Below are positions 9,998-21,775 of a DNA stretch of 64,000 bases, piece by piece. This DNA is from Phanerochaete sordida (lineage: Eukaryota > Basidiomycota > Agaricomycetes > Polyporales > Phanerochaetaceae). Positions within the stretch are counted from its first letter, which is position 1, and every line of letters begins with the position of its first letter. The position numbers were made by a program, and so were the translations under genes. The notes beneath the pieces were generated by a model. The model saw nothing but the letters and a program-made list of their open reading frames with translations. It was not told where the DNA came from and did not search any database. The stretch spans positions 248,001 through 312,000 of the forward strand of contig BPQB01000034.1 in NCBI GenBank assembly GCA_019973155.2, written 5' to 3'.

Positions 9998-10636
9998 CTG
10001 TGGCAAACCCTACATTGTAACTGTGCAACACAGTGTAACTCTTCGCTGTGGGTCGCCATTACATTCCCTTAGGCTGAAAATATTCTGAGGTTGACTTCGA
10101 TCATGAGATACACTCCCCATATATTCTCAAGAATTCTGGACTGTATGCAGTGCAGCATCAAGCGAGTTTACACTCTGTCACATTTCTTGCAAGCGAGATC
10201 GCCGTGGACTCCTAGCTCAGCAGCGTCTGTTTTTGATACAACATCTCTGCCTTCGATCCAGCTATCTTTACGCCACAGCGATTGCTGCATCAGTGCGATG
10301 CGACAACGTAAGTGTAGAAATAGGTCGTAAAGTCGTAAACCGCGACGATGGAGTGACAGGTCCCGCTCGAGGGCGCTCACTCGGCAGCCAATGAGATTAG
10401 GCTATGCCCAAGATGGGTCGCTCGCTGCGCCCAGTCACAGCGGTAACAGGCCGTGCAACACTGTGTAAACCGTCCTCAAGACTCGCCACCCATGACAATA
10501 ATTCCTTCAAAAGTCATGATTATGTCGAGCGCATTCAGTCATGCCGAACAGTCTTGACAGCGCCCAATTAGTGCCTAGAATCGCGGCTGGGGCGACCTGG
10601 GAGCAGAGATCGTTTACAATGTGGGGTTTGCTACAG
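9998..10636. mobile_element. MITE-like element, 639 bp, TA target-site duplication
   Basis: Terminal inverted repeats of 23 bases: CTGTGGCAAACCCTACATTG... at 9998-10020 and the complement of CTGTAGCAAACCCCACATTG... at 10614-10636, differing at two positions. Both ends are flanked by TA (9996-9997 and 10637-10638), as for Tc1/mariner-type elements. Inside, GTGCAACAC(A/T)GTGTAA occurs as a near-direct repeat at about 10023 and 10453. No transposase frame is visible, so this is probably a non-autonomous miniature element. It sits between the coiled-coil gene and the third F-box gene. Confidence 0.75.
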
Positions 10637-10868
10637 TAGCTTCTTGAACACCATTAAGGCCGTGTCAAACCCAGCTGCGCGCGCTCACGTGAGCTGCGCG
10701 TTAAGACCCCCTTGCTGCAATTGCATATCTCACGCTGTCGTTTCACGGCTTGCCCTCAGCCCACCACATTCGAGAGTCAAGACGTGCGTCGAGTATTCTA
10801 CTACATAGCAAACAGATTCTCACGTCTGCATCGTTCACAGAATCAGCTCTTGATTCCAGCAGTTGAAG

Positions 10869-12266
10869 ATGTCGGACAATCCAGACGTCGTTGAGTCTGC
10901 AGGACTTGCTACAATACCTCAAGAGCTCATCGATGCGATTGTCGACCTGCTGCGGGACGACAAGGGCGCTCTGCGCGCATGCTCCCTTGTCCACCGCAAG
11001 CTCCTCTCTGCGACCTCCTCCCACCTCTTTGGACGCTTGAGCTGGCCGCCCTGCGGCCTGCACTGGAAGCACCGCGGTGTAGCGAATTACTGTCGATGCT
11101 CTCATATCCTCGACAACACGGAGACCCTGGCCTGTCTCAGGTCTCTTCTCATGAGTTCTGCTCGCATCCGCCATAATGTAAGAGAATTGCGCATCGCTAT
11201 GACCCCTAAAGGCACACCGGCATGCATCGAGCTGTCGACCTCGCCGCAGGAGGTTGTTGACATTATCGACCTTCTTCCGCGAATGCACAGCCTTACCCTG
11301 CGGAATGCTAAATTCATCCCCGAAGCCTCGCTCGCTCTTTGCCCGAACACGAACCGCATTCTTCGCAACCTTCGCCTGGAATGGTTCAACCCTAACGTCC
11401 AATTTCATCAAATTGTCAGCTTCCTATCCTATTTTCGCCGCATCTCTACGCTTTCCATCGAGAACGCTCAACTCATCAGCTCAGTTACACACGCTCCATT
11501 CACTCCACCTGTTCTTCCCATCATGGTCGTCGACAACCTCGAGCTGTGCTTCCCTCTGACCACTGGATCCCGTCAGTACTGGCCAGACCGGGTGTGCACG
11601 TACTTCGACGGGTCGCAGATAAAGAGTCTGACAGTGCAAGACGACGAACGAATGCATTTGAACAACGCCCCTGCCGCCGGCCTGCACCGTCTCCTCCAGA
11701 GATGTACCACTCTACGCACACTCACCTGCCGCCGCGGCGTCTTCTCCGCTCTCTTGTCGTATCCCGCACGGTGCCCGACGCTCCGTGAGCTGCGTTTTGA
11801 GGACGTCGGCACCAGGACAAGCACTATTCCCGTACCATGGATGCGCCTGGCCGATGTCATGGACAGTCGCCTCGGGTCGACGGTGCAGAGCCTTGTCTTC
11901 CGCTGGCGAATCCTTCCTCGCATCGAGGAGCACCAGTCAATCCCGAGCCCAGAAGCCTTTTGGGCGGCATTCGAAATGGTGTTGGACGGAAGCGACTGGA
12001 CGCCTTTGGCAAATGTGATTGAGAGGATCGGCACGTTGCGCTCGCTGACTATTCATGCCGAGTTGGAGGTGGTGAAGCGGACGGGGATGGTGGACAAAGA
12101 TGGCAAAGTGATTGCTTGGCCCGTGCGGCTGTCGTGGGCCGGTGACGAGGAACGGTACTTCGCCAAGCTAGAAAATGTGGCGAAGAGTCGCCTACCCCCA
12201 GCTGCGCATGATCAGCTCCATCTGCGTGTATCATTCATTTCCCTTGACCCCTACGTAGCTGATTGA
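10869..12266 (+). CDS. F-box protein with leucine-rich region (divergent paralogue C)
   Basis: A single exon of 465 residues starting at the ATG at 10869; the TTG two codons upstream is not needed. The F-box is near residues 16-55 (IPQELIDAIVDLLRDD, then SLVHRKLLSATSSHLF). The WPPCGLHWKHRG...YCRCSHILDNTETL block aligns with the same block in copies A and B, as do TSPQEVVDIIDLLPRMHSLTL and LHRLLQRCTTLRTLTCRRGVF, so all three genes share one ancestor. Overall similarity is much lower than between A and B. It runs on the plus strand, unlike A and B, and its upstream flank is the mobile element. 12267-12483 contains only 3' flank sequence. Confidence 0.85.
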   Translation: MSDNPDVVESAGLATIPQELIDAIVDLLRDDKGALRACSLVHRKLLSATSSHLFGRLSWPPCGLHWKHRGVANYCRCSHILDNTETLACLRSLLMSSARIRHNVRELRIAMTPKGTPACIELSTSPQEVVDIIDLLPRMHSLTLRNAKFIPEASLALCPNTNRILRNLRLEWFNPNVQFHQIVSFLSYFRRISTLSIENAQLISSVTHAPFTPPVLPIMVVDNLELCFPLTTGSRQYWPDRVCTYFDGSQIKSLTVQDDERMHLNNAPAAGLHRLLQRCTTLRTLTCRRGVFSALLSYPARCPTLRELRFEDVGTRTSTIPVPWMRLADVMDSRLGSTVQSLVFRWRILPRIEEHQSIPSPEAFWAAFEMVLDGSDWTPLANVIERIGTLRSLTIHAELEVVKRTGMVDKDGKVIAWPVRLSWAGDEERYFAKLENVAKSRLPPAAHDQLHLRVSFISLDPYVAD

Positions 12267-12483
12267 AATGTCCACTCTCGAGTGGCGGGCTATCTCCCCT
12301 CTGTACCATCAAATCCAACCATGCTGTCTCGAATATAATTTATTGATTTCTATAGGTTGACTCCGCCGAAGCTTGGCACAGTATCCATGCTATCTTCTTG
12401 GAGCTTACTCATAGCCCCCACATTTCGATAGTTCTAGCTTGGCGAGGCCAAAACCGCAGGCCAGCTGCAGACCGTAGGTGGTG

Positions 12484-15367
12484 CTAGCTAACATCCGCCA
12501 TCGCAGCCAGGCGAGCAGATCGTCTCAGCGTGCCTATCGCAGCGCCAGACTTGGTTCGTCTGCCAGCCTTGGTGCCGTCTCCAGTTTTCGACTGGGAGGG
12601 CCGCTTCTTCTGTGGCGGTGCTTTGGGCTTAGCGGCTGGCGGCTGGCGTGGTGCGGTCTTTGGCCGTTTCGCCTTCTTCGCCTTCGACGTCTGCGCCTCT
12701 TCGTCCTGTGCCCCTCGCTTGCGTTTCTTTCCAGATGCGGTGCCGCTTGCACTCGCACCCGGGTCGCCACCGGCCGCAGACGCGCTGGCTGGACTCCAGG
12801 CGGGGCGTTCGCACAGCGGCTCGGTCGGTCCAGCGTACGTGGGGACGGTGCGGTCGTAGAGCTGGTCGAAAGTTTTGTCCCTCATGTCTCCAAAATCTCT
12901 ATAACGCCCGTCTTTTTCTAGAAGGATAGACGCAAAGATGTTGTACAGCGTAGCGTGGTTGAGGTTTTCGCGCGGGCCCGGCAGCGGCGGGGGCGGCGGA
13001 GGCGGGGGAGGCGACGGTGACGGCGAACGCATCTCATCGCGGGGCATGGGCGCTGGTGCGCCCTCTGCCTTGCGCATTAGCTCTTCGGTTCGTGCTATCT
13101 TTTGTACAGCTCGGTGCATCCAAGTGCCGTCCTGGTCCCACGGGCGCCGCTTCGGCTTTGGACGCTCGGCTTCGAAGTGGTGTTGGTAGGCATCCAAGTC
13201 TAGCTTCTGATAGTGCTTGGACAGGGTCGCGAACGCCTCGTGCAAGAACCTGCTGAGCACAATCGGCTGGCCGTCCATCTCCTTGAACTTGACCGGCAGC
13301 TCGTTTGAAAGTAGGTCCTCCATCTTCTGACTGCCGCCTTCGGTCCATTCGCCGGTAGTCCAAGTGTGGAAGAACCATGTCATCTCCAGCTCAGCAAGTC
13401 TGGTATTCTGTGCATTGGCGGCAAGGCGCTCCTCTTCTGATGTCGGGTGTTTCGAGACACTCTTGTCGTGCCAGTGGTAGCGCATGCCGAGGGCTATCGC
13501 AATCTGTACGAACGACTCGATGTCATCCGCGATCTCGCGCGGCTTACGCGGATACCCCAATGCGAGGGCAGACCGATACACTGGGGTACCCTGTCGGGCA
13601 GGCCATGTGTGTCAGAATGGAATATGTGAATGTGCGAGGCTCCACACTCACACCTAGGTCATATTGCTGAGGCTCCCATGTCGGGAAATCATCAGCAGAC
13701 AGTGCGAGATCCCAGTCGTTCATGAACCCTTCCCCAGTCTCGACGTCAATCATGATGTTGGGTAGGCTCACGTCGGCGTGCATGATCTTTGCTTTGTCCC
13801 AAGCTTGCCAGTGACCTGTAATACGTCAGTGAGTGCTTGCTCAAGGTGATCATGCTGGGCAACGCACCGATGAACGCATGCATCATCACTCGCAAGAGCT
13901 CTACCGAGTCTCTATAAGACTCGAGCGGAATCCCGACCTCCTTAAACACCATCCGCAGATGCACATGCTCCATGTAATACGCGTCTTCTGAGGTCTTGCT
14001 CGTGAATGTCTGGCTGAGTGTGCGCTGTCTGTCGATGTCACCGCCTGCAATCGGTGTTGCGATGTACGGCACGCCTCGCTCGTGCAGACGGCGGTAGACG
14101 TGCAACTCCGGGTGTACTTTCGACACATTGTGCCATGCGTCCTTCAGGAAGACAAGGCGGCGCTCCGCGAGGTCGAACGCTAGGTAACCGCGCGTGCAGC
14201 GCCCCATGAGCTCGGGATTGCAGAAGATTGGTCGACCGATGAGGAATGACTTCGTCTTGCTACGCGTAGTAGAGCCATCCATTGTTACGACGGGGCAGGT
14301 GACCTATGGACGCATGAGACAAGCGCAGAATATAGACACTTGTGCGCACACCTTGTAAATAGGCCATTGCCGCTGATTGTCGATCATAAATGTGCGGTAT
14401 TTTTGCAAATACGCATTTGCGGGCTTGTATGCGTGCACCTTCTCTGTATCCTGGCGGCTCGCCAGCGTCGCAGTCTCGTCGAAGCCCCACTCGGTCGAGG
14501 CTGCCAAGCGATACACGATGCTTTCTAGGACACGCCACCCATCGCCGCCGTCGTCGAGGTCGATGGGCTCAGAGATGAGGCATCCGACACGATCGAGGCG
14601 CACCGCGCGCACGACGTTGCCGGCCACGACAAACGCGTAGCAGTGTGTGCGGTGCTGGCGTGACATGAGCCGCTGGAGATTGCGGTAGAAGTTCCAGCGC
14701 GCGCTACGTCCCTGTGGACCGGTGCAGAGGAAGGGCTTCTTGTCGAGCAGCCTGCGCTTCGCGTACCGCACGCTCGCAGGGTACGGCGCGAAGTGGAAGC
14801 CACAGTGGTTGTAGTCATCCGCCGGGACGACGAAGCTTAGCATCCAGGTCCACGGAAATTTGCGTGCATTCGAGGAGACTTCTGACGAATTTGGGATGGT
14901 TTTTAGGCATGCAAGGTATGGCCGCTGACTCGAATGCTGTTCGCCCTCGGCACAGTCAGACAACGTCCAGCGGTGCACTGATTTCGCCACTTGGTGAACG
15001 GCATTCAGTCGATTTAGCTGTGTATGAGCTACCTGTTAATATGTATGTCTGTGAGTAGATAGCAACGCACCATGCTCGTATTCCTGCTTGAACTCTTGTC
15101 CCCTGCAGCCTCCGACACGAGGCGCTCGACTTCATGAAGCTGGGCTTCGGACATGCGTTCATCCGGAAGCAAGTTCAGAAAATCTCGTGCAGTAACCTCC
15201 ACTGTATAAAGGTCGACATAGTCGAGAGCCTTTCCGTCTTCTCGTGTAAGCTCAGGAAGTGGCGCATATCCGGAAGGTCCAGAGCTTGTTCCTGAACCGA
15301 AGTCGTCTGTGTCTGGGGAAGAATCTCGTTCTGCGCTGCGGAGGGATCCTCGCAGCTTGACTGGCAT
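12484..15367 (-). CDS. FunK1-family fungal protein kinase
   Basis: Five exons on the minus strand: 15367-15071, 15017-14352, 14303-13868, 13815-13652 and 13590-12484, giving 889 residues. The first intron could also end at 15033 (38 nt), which I think is too short. The FunK1 signature is clear: GHWQAWDKAKIMHADVSLPN contains the catalytic loop (H479-A-D481, N486), followed by DWDLAL in place of DFG and by GTPVYRSALAL. The usual HRD arginine is alanine here. The C-terminal 365 residues include the family's helical extension, a ten-proline run encoded near 12984-13015, and a very basic tail ending RRSARLA, which looks like a nuclear localisation region. The family is expanded in multicellular basidiomycetes; its substrates are unknown. 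Confidence 0.88.
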
Positions 15368-17080
15368 GGCTAAAATTGGTGGTGAGTATGTGGTGAGGGT
15401 GAGAGTAAAACAGGTGGAGAGGAGAGCGTATGGCCAAAAGTCCGGTGCCACACGACAACGTCCTTTGTGCACTGCAAAGCGCCGGATCATTACTGTTGAA
15501 ACGTTGATGATGCATCGGCCCTCTGGGTGGCCTGGCAGGACAACAACAGACTGTCAAAGCAACCAGTCGAAAACAACGGTTTGGATAGCGTGGCTTTACC
15601 TTTTCATCGATAATAGTCCTTGTGCTTACGCTCTCCAGAAGGCGACCACGCTAGCGAACACTATGTGTCAAATTTTCGTATACTTGGCGCAGGCTTCACT
15701 GGTTGGAGTCCATAGCACATCGAATATTACGCATGTAATAGCGCTTCAGCGGTGGAGTACCATCTCGCGTGAAGAACGCGACTTGTCGATAAAACGACGC
15801 GTGCATAGACTAGAGGTCGGACCGTCTTGAATACCGACGGATGGCCAGGTGTAGACGTAGCAGACGAAGGCCTCACGCTGTGTACCGTCTTCTAGAGCAT
15901 TTTTGCTACGTAATGCATGAGATTCTGTGGGATCCATTTGCTTACGACTTACGTTCACGGAAGTCCACTGCAACCTGCTTCAACGCTGCCTTTGGGAGAC
16001 GCCAAAGGGGTATCCGAGGTCCTTCAGCTCCAGTAGGCCACGTGTCACAAAGTATCGTCGACGGTGACGAAGTCTCCGCTCCCTGCTTTCTTGACGTTCT
16101 CTGACATAGTCTCGACTAGCTCATCTCGTCGAGCACGACGTTCAAGCCGTGTACACGATAGTTTTTGGGAAGATTATCCTCTGTCGCATGCGTAAGCCTG
16201 GGACGTCCGCAGCCCAGGTAGTATCTCCAAGAAGTTGCATGCCAGAAGCGAAACAGGACCTATCTATGACTTGGAGGTCTCTCCAAGATTCTGCGATGCC
16301 ATGCTATCCGCGAGCTAACTCTGCTAGTCAATTTGATCCATCGTTGTATGGACGCGTGTGGTGAGTGTCGCGCTTTTCCAAGAGATTCTCGTGTGAACTC
16401 CGAATCCAGCTCTGTGACGCTCTACCATACTTAAGCCTTGCTTTCCGACCTTATTATGCTGTAGCAAATCATCGGCCCGACCTATGTGCAGCACTACCTG
16501 CTAACCCATACCTGAACCAACGCTGATCTTGCAGAAGTGGTAGGCTAAAGCGCCAGCCGAGAAGTTTTTCTGGCCTTGTCGTACCACATCCGAGCAATCG
16601 TGAACGACATAGGGATATATAGGCTCAAGCTTTCTAACAGATACCGAGTCCTTACTGCCACCATCTCTATGAGACTTGGGTGATAGCGTGACAGGGTGCG
16701 GTACTCGCACCAGGAGCATCCAGAGAAGACTGTTTGCCCGTCCTTTCCGTCGACTTGTGGACAGACGATGGCTCCATCTGGAGAGCGAAGTCCGCGGGTG
16801 TCTAGCTGAGTATCAGTCATATGCTTTGTTCCAGGAAGTTCTGACAATCATGAACAGCGCGCGATCACGCTGGCCTCACTAGTAGTGCCACTTAAGCTTA
16901 TGCACTGATCCGCCGCGCACCTATCCACGATTTGAACCACAGTTCCCCGTGGTTCGTGGCTCGATACACAGAAGTGTTCGCTGAATTTTCTGTTTTAGCT
17001 TCAGATATACTGCCTGGCCCTCGCAAGACGGGAGGGCGGACGACGCCCCCATCTATCTCCTTTCCTCACCGTTCAACGCC
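15368..17080. other. Intergenic region, no gene recognised
   Basis: Only short ORFs occur on either strand, none longer than about 170 codons, and none has family motifs or a consistent splice chain. The first part must contain the FunK1 promoter and the last 100 bases, pyrimidine-rich before 17081, the glycosyltransferase promoter. Base composition is closer to AT/GC balance than in the neighbouring genes. It could hold decayed sequence that I cannot identify. Confidence 0.5.
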
Positions 17081-18695
17081 ATGGCTTCCTGCGGAGATGA
17101 ACATCTTAATATCGTCTTCATAGCTCTGTCTGTAAGCGGGCAGCTTAACGTACACTTGGCCACCATAGAGCATATGCTGTCACTCGAATCTATGGACTCG
17201 GCGACACCGCTACACATCCACCTTCTTTCCTTTGACCCTGCGGAAAAGCATGCTCGTAAACTTATCGCTTCCAACCACTCGACTCGGAACACCCTGACAT
17301 TCCACTCCTTGGGCGAGCTCATGCTCTTCACCGAGATCTCGCAGAACGGCTTGATCGACCGGCATGGACCTGCGGCTCTCCTGCGCAAGGGAGGCCTCAA
17401 GTCCTACCGCTTTCTTGCAGAGCTCTTCGGCTTCAACCCGGACTGCTACGTCGGCATCTATGAGCGGATACTCGAGATCATGGGCATCATCAAGCCTAGG
17501 GTCCACATCGCAGCAGTCGACCTCTGCATGCCCATCGGCATGGACGCTTGCATGACTGCAAACGTCCCCTGGGGCATCCTCTGCCCCAACAGCGGGCTCG
17601 AGCTGTCAAAGCACGAGCAACCAATGCTGAAAGGCTTCTGGAGATACCCCGCGTACGTCGCTACATCGCGTCTCCTCGCGCCCGTCTAACGCGCTCTTCT
17701 CAGCCCGTACTCCGGCTTCGCCTTCCCCGTCCCGCTGCACCTCATCCCGTACAACATCGCGCTCAACATCGCATGGCTGCGCACGCTGCAGACGCACCCG
17801 CGCATCCGCACGCTCGAGGCGCGGCGCGCGAAGGCCGGCATCCGCGGACAGTTGCTCGACAAGCCGCTGCGCGCGCTCCCGTTCCTCATCTGCGCGAGCG
17901 TGTGCGAGATGGAGTTCCCGCACGTGCCCGGCGCGAACGTCGTGTACCCAGGCCCGATCGTCGTCGTGCCGCCGCCGCTCGCGCCCGGCGCGCTCGCGGA
18001 CTTCCTCGCGCGCGCGCGCACGCTCGTCGTGAACATGGGCTCGAACTTCTGGTACACCGAGGCGGACGTCGCCGCCGTCGCGGACGCGGTCGTCCTTGCG
18101 CGCGAGCGCTGTCCGGTGCGCTTCCAGGTGCTGTGGAAGCTCAACGGGAAGAAGGCCTTTGAGGGCCTGCTGGAGGAGAGACTCGGCAAGGAGCTGCTCG
18201 AGGACGTGCGCACGGAAGAGTGGATCGAGCCTCCGGCGCTCGCGGTGCTGCAGCACCCGAATGTAGTCGCCTTGGTCAACCACGGAGGAGCCAGTACGTC
18301 GACTCCATTGCTCTCCAGCATTCGGTGGACTAATCAGTTCGTCAGACTCTGTCCATGAAGCGGCATAGTGAGTCTCTTACGTCAACTTGACCACGCCTTC
18401 ATACTGACTAGCCTGAAGCTCGGGCGTTCCACAGATCATCCTTCCGCAGTGGCTCGACCTCTACGACTACGCCGTCCGCGTCGAATGGCTCGGACACGGC
18501 ATATACGCCAACAAGGGCCATGCCGCGAAGATCCACGCGCCGCAGCTCGCAGATGCATTCGTGCGCGTGCTCTCGGACGGCGAGGGCACAGCGATGAAGA
18601 AGAAGGCTCTCGAGATCGCGGAGGCGTGTCGCCGCGGTGGTGGCGTCGGCAAAGTTGCGCAGACCTTGCTCTCTGCGGCGCGCAGCGCGGCGTAG
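17081..18695 (+). CDS. UDP-glycosyltransferase (GT1-like, GT-B fold)
   Basis: Four exons, 17081-17652, 17704-18293, 18346-18367 (only 22 nt) and 18419-18695, give 486 residues. The C-terminal donor-binding signature is complete once the small exon is included: HGGANSVHEAAYSGVPQ, then IILPQWLDLYDYAVRVEWLG, the fungal equivalent of the UGT signature. The N-terminus (IVFIALSVSGQLNVHLATIEHML) is the first beta-alpha unit of the acceptor domain. No signal peptide or C-terminal membrane anchor is seen, so it is probably cytosolic. The enzyme should transfer sugar from a UDP-sugar to a small hydrophobic acceptor; the acceptor cannot be inferred. Exons 1 and 2 are joined by a 51-nt intron. The gene converges on the MYND gene with 173 bases between stops. 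Confidence 0.88.
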
Positions 18696-18868
18696 TACCC
18701 CCGACGCTGGTGCGCGTATTTTTAGATACTCTTTCTCTCCTTTCCCTAAAGTAATGATCTTTATGTGGATTTATTGTACGAGAACATCGTCTTATGCGAC
18801 CAAGATGTGGGTACTTGTAGTGTTACAGCAGTGCTATGAATACATGACAAGAAAACAGTGTCCTTTCC

Positions 18869-21224
18869 TCACGATTGGGCTTGAGCCTGAGCCTGCTTGC
18901 AAGCGACCTTGTGCTCCGCCCAGTGCAGCTTCTGGCAAGCGGCGTCGCAGTACCTACCACGCAGCCGTCAGCGTTCGCGCGCAGCAGAATCGGCGAAGAG
19001 TCCGTACCTCGTCTTCCCGCAGCCGGAGCACTTGCGCAGCACCGCACTCGGGTTATGGCAGTGCGAGCAGTGCCACAGCTCCGCGTGCGACGTGTTCAGG
19101 CTCGGGTGGCTGCAGTGGTGCGTGTCGTGGTCCTCGACGCCGAGGCCCTCGAGCCACGCCGCGAGGTTGTCGCCGGCGTGCGCCGCCGAGCGCTGCTCGG
19201 CCTCGGCGCTCCCGTGCAGCGTGTCGAGGCGCGCGAGGAAGTCGCGCCACTCGCGTTCGGCGCGCTCGTACCGCTGGCGGACGATGTCGCGCACGAGCCG
19301 GAGCTGCGTCTTGCTGTCGGGCGTGCCGAAGAATTTTTCAAACTCGCGCGTCATGTCGAGTTTCTTGAACGCGTCCTGAGGAGCATGTCAGATTATCCAG
19401 AGACCAGAAATGCGGCTTATGCTCACGTCAAGCTCGCGGAGGTTAGTGCTGAGCTCTGGGCCCCGCATGGCGACGGTCAGGAGGATGTACCAGTTGAGGA
19501 TCGTGCGCATGTGCCGGTTGTCCGGGGGCGTCTCTGAGACAAACAGCTTCGCGTCTTCGAGCGCGGACATGAGGAATGCGATGCCCTCGGACCATGCACC
19601 AGTGTCGTGGTGTGACGACTGTAGCTTATCGAGACCAAGGTGGCCGGCATGGTCGACCGCGCGCCAGAGGAGGTAGTGCCGCACGAATGGCGTAGTCTTC
19701 TTCGCCTTGAGCCCCTTCTTGCTCGCGCGCAGCCCGAGTGCCTGGTCCGCGCCGAGCCCGACGACGTAGTAGAAGTACGCGACCTGCGGGCTGCGCTCGA
19801 TCGCTTTCTGCGCAAGCTTCACCGCATCGGCAACCCGTGTCCGCATGATGTAGAACTTGCACTCGACGATGTCTGCTGCGTCGAGGTCTGCGGGAGTGCC
19901 GGTGCGCCGGAGGGCTTTTGCACAGTGCGGAAGCGCGTCGACCCACATCTTGAAGGGAAGTCCGTCCATGTCCCAGAGTTCGACCTTTCCCGTGCGTTCG
20001 TTGACCGCCTGAAAACCACCGTCCGATATAGAGAACTCGGTGCGGGTGATGAATTCAGCGAGCTTCTTGCCCAGTCCATACAGGTCCTTGTCCTGCGCGG
20101 CTTGCATCATCGCCTTGACATAGTCCCGCTTCGTCGCTAGGATGAGGTAGGTGTCACATTCGGTAGGGCTGTAGTCCAGGAGAAGGTCAGATAGATGACG
20201 AGGGAAACCGCGCTGAACGGAATCCATGAACTTGTTCGGGTCCATAAAGCGCCAGTCCTCCTCGCACTCAGGAACGACTAGGCGGCAGATGGCGCCCAGA
20301 GCTTCGACACGAATGGACAGATCCTTAGCCCGCAAGAGCGCAACAAGTAAGTTGAGGGCAGAGGGGTTCGACTTGATCTCCTTGTGACAGTTTTCGCTGA
20401 CGCTGCAGACAAACTCAATGCCATGCGAGATGAGGTACTGTGACGCGTCGGGCTTCTTCATGGTACTGAAGACCAGTTCCAACACCCGCGGGACGTTCAG
20501 TTTCCGTATGTTGTCAGCCTTCACGGACTTTGGGGAGTCTTCATCGTTCACAACGGAGCCTATACCATGTGCCAGAGTCACAACGATCTGCTCGTTGTAC
20601 GCTGCGTTGTCCGGGAATTCTTCCATGAGGCGGACCAAGGTGGGCGTGCATGTCATCGCAATCTCGCGACGAATCTCGGATCCGCCATGGTGCGTCACGT
20701 TTGATAGAGCTTGAAGCCCAATGAGACGCGTCTTTGGGCCGTCCAGCAAGGGGAGCAGCTTCGGCATGAGGCCTGGCAAGGTCAGTTCGCGAAACATACC
20801 GGAAACGAAGCGGGCGTACCAGAACGGATGATCTTATTGCGGAGGATGGAATCGTGCGACATCTTGGAATATAGGCCAACGATGCCGCCGGCGACTTTGT
20901 CGTTAGTCTTGTACTTCTCGTACGCCGCGTCAAGGTTCCGTTGGACTTGCTCAAAATTGGCATGGATCTTCTTCAGACCGCTGCGGCTGTCCAGGTCTGT
21001 GTATGCGTTGCTGTGAGCCACTCGACGCGGACTCCCGACGCGGCAGGCGCACCTGGCAGGTCGAACAGGTCGCAAAGGAGGTTGACAACATGCGCCCAGT
21101 CGCGTGCATCGTTGATTTGGTCGACGAATGCGTCGATGACTGTCGGAATATCGACGTTGGAGAGGTCGCGGACCTCGATCGGACGCGACGGCCTCTTCGT
21201 CTTCCGCTTCCCCGGCCCAGGCAT
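18869..21224 (-). CDS. MYND zinc-finger protein with helical repeats
   Basis: Five exons on the minus strand: 21224-21053, 20996-20820, 20772-19427, 19375-19008 and 18953-18869, giving 715 residues. A C-terminal MYND finger begins at C668: CSHCHNPSAVLRKCSGCGKTRYC..., with the spacing C-x2-C-x8-C-x2-C-x4-YC-x3-C-x7-H-x3-C fully met; the last half comes from the 85-nt final exon. The remaining protein is alpha-helical, ARM/TPR-like (GLMPKLLPLLDGPKTRLIGL; ALNLLVALLRAKDLSIRVEALG), without other named domains. MYND fingers bind proline-rich peptides. Proteins of this build are common in mushrooms and uncharacterised, so the function is unknown. It shares a divergent promoter with the deubiquitinase at 21776. 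Confidence 0.85.
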
Positions 21225-21775
21225 CTTTCCGAGGGCGCGTCAAACGAAGTGCGGCTGTGTTCTGTGCGCTGCCGTCGGGCAGTCAGGTGGAGGTGTATTT
21301 CAACGGAGATGCTCCGGGTGGACCGGTGCCGTTGGGGAGCTGTTTGTCGCCCTTTCGGTGAGCTACGCGGATCGGGCTGCTGCGGCTCCAGCCTCCGACA
21401 CGTCCTTGCTGCGGTTTTCACGGCACCTGCGGGGCTGTCAGAGAGCGTAGTGCATTTAACGGCAGTTCTGCGCGGGTGAAGACGAATTCACGCACGTATC
21501 GACACGTCGACGTCGAGGTGAAAGGAACGAGGCAAAGCAGCGAGCGAAAGAGGACGGACCCGCGGAGACAAGGTTAGCGCGTGTCGGCCTCGCCACGTGG
21601 AGAGGGCTTGGCGCCCATTTACGAGGAGGTCGTACCTGGACAAGCGTCAGCGTGCAGTCATTTCAGTCCCCACGACCATCTCCCCATATCTATTCCTGCT
21701 CGGTCTGTCGTTACTGCTCTTCCACACAGTCCATCCCCACTCCCGCCACAGTCGCTTCCAGCAGCGGGTCACAGC
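21225..21775. promoter_or_regulatory. Divergent promoter region, MYND gene and deubiquitinase
   Basis: A 551-base intergenic region between two divergent starts. An open frame runs into the deubiquitinase from 21581 but has no ATG before 21776. A pyrimidine-rich tract (about 21660-21770) precedes the plus-strand start, as is usual for basidiomycete promoters lacking a TATA box. Confidence 0.4.

Noticed and set aside
15033..15070. 38-nt first intron in the FunK1 gene
   Set aside because: Shorter than almost all other introns here; the in-phase acceptor ending at 15018 gives a normal 53-nt intron with the same downstream frame.
17548..18321. Long ORFs of 168-225 codons on both strands over the glycosyltransferase
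   Set aside because: They are shadows produced by GC-rich third positions; only the frame that completes the UGT signature has family motifs.
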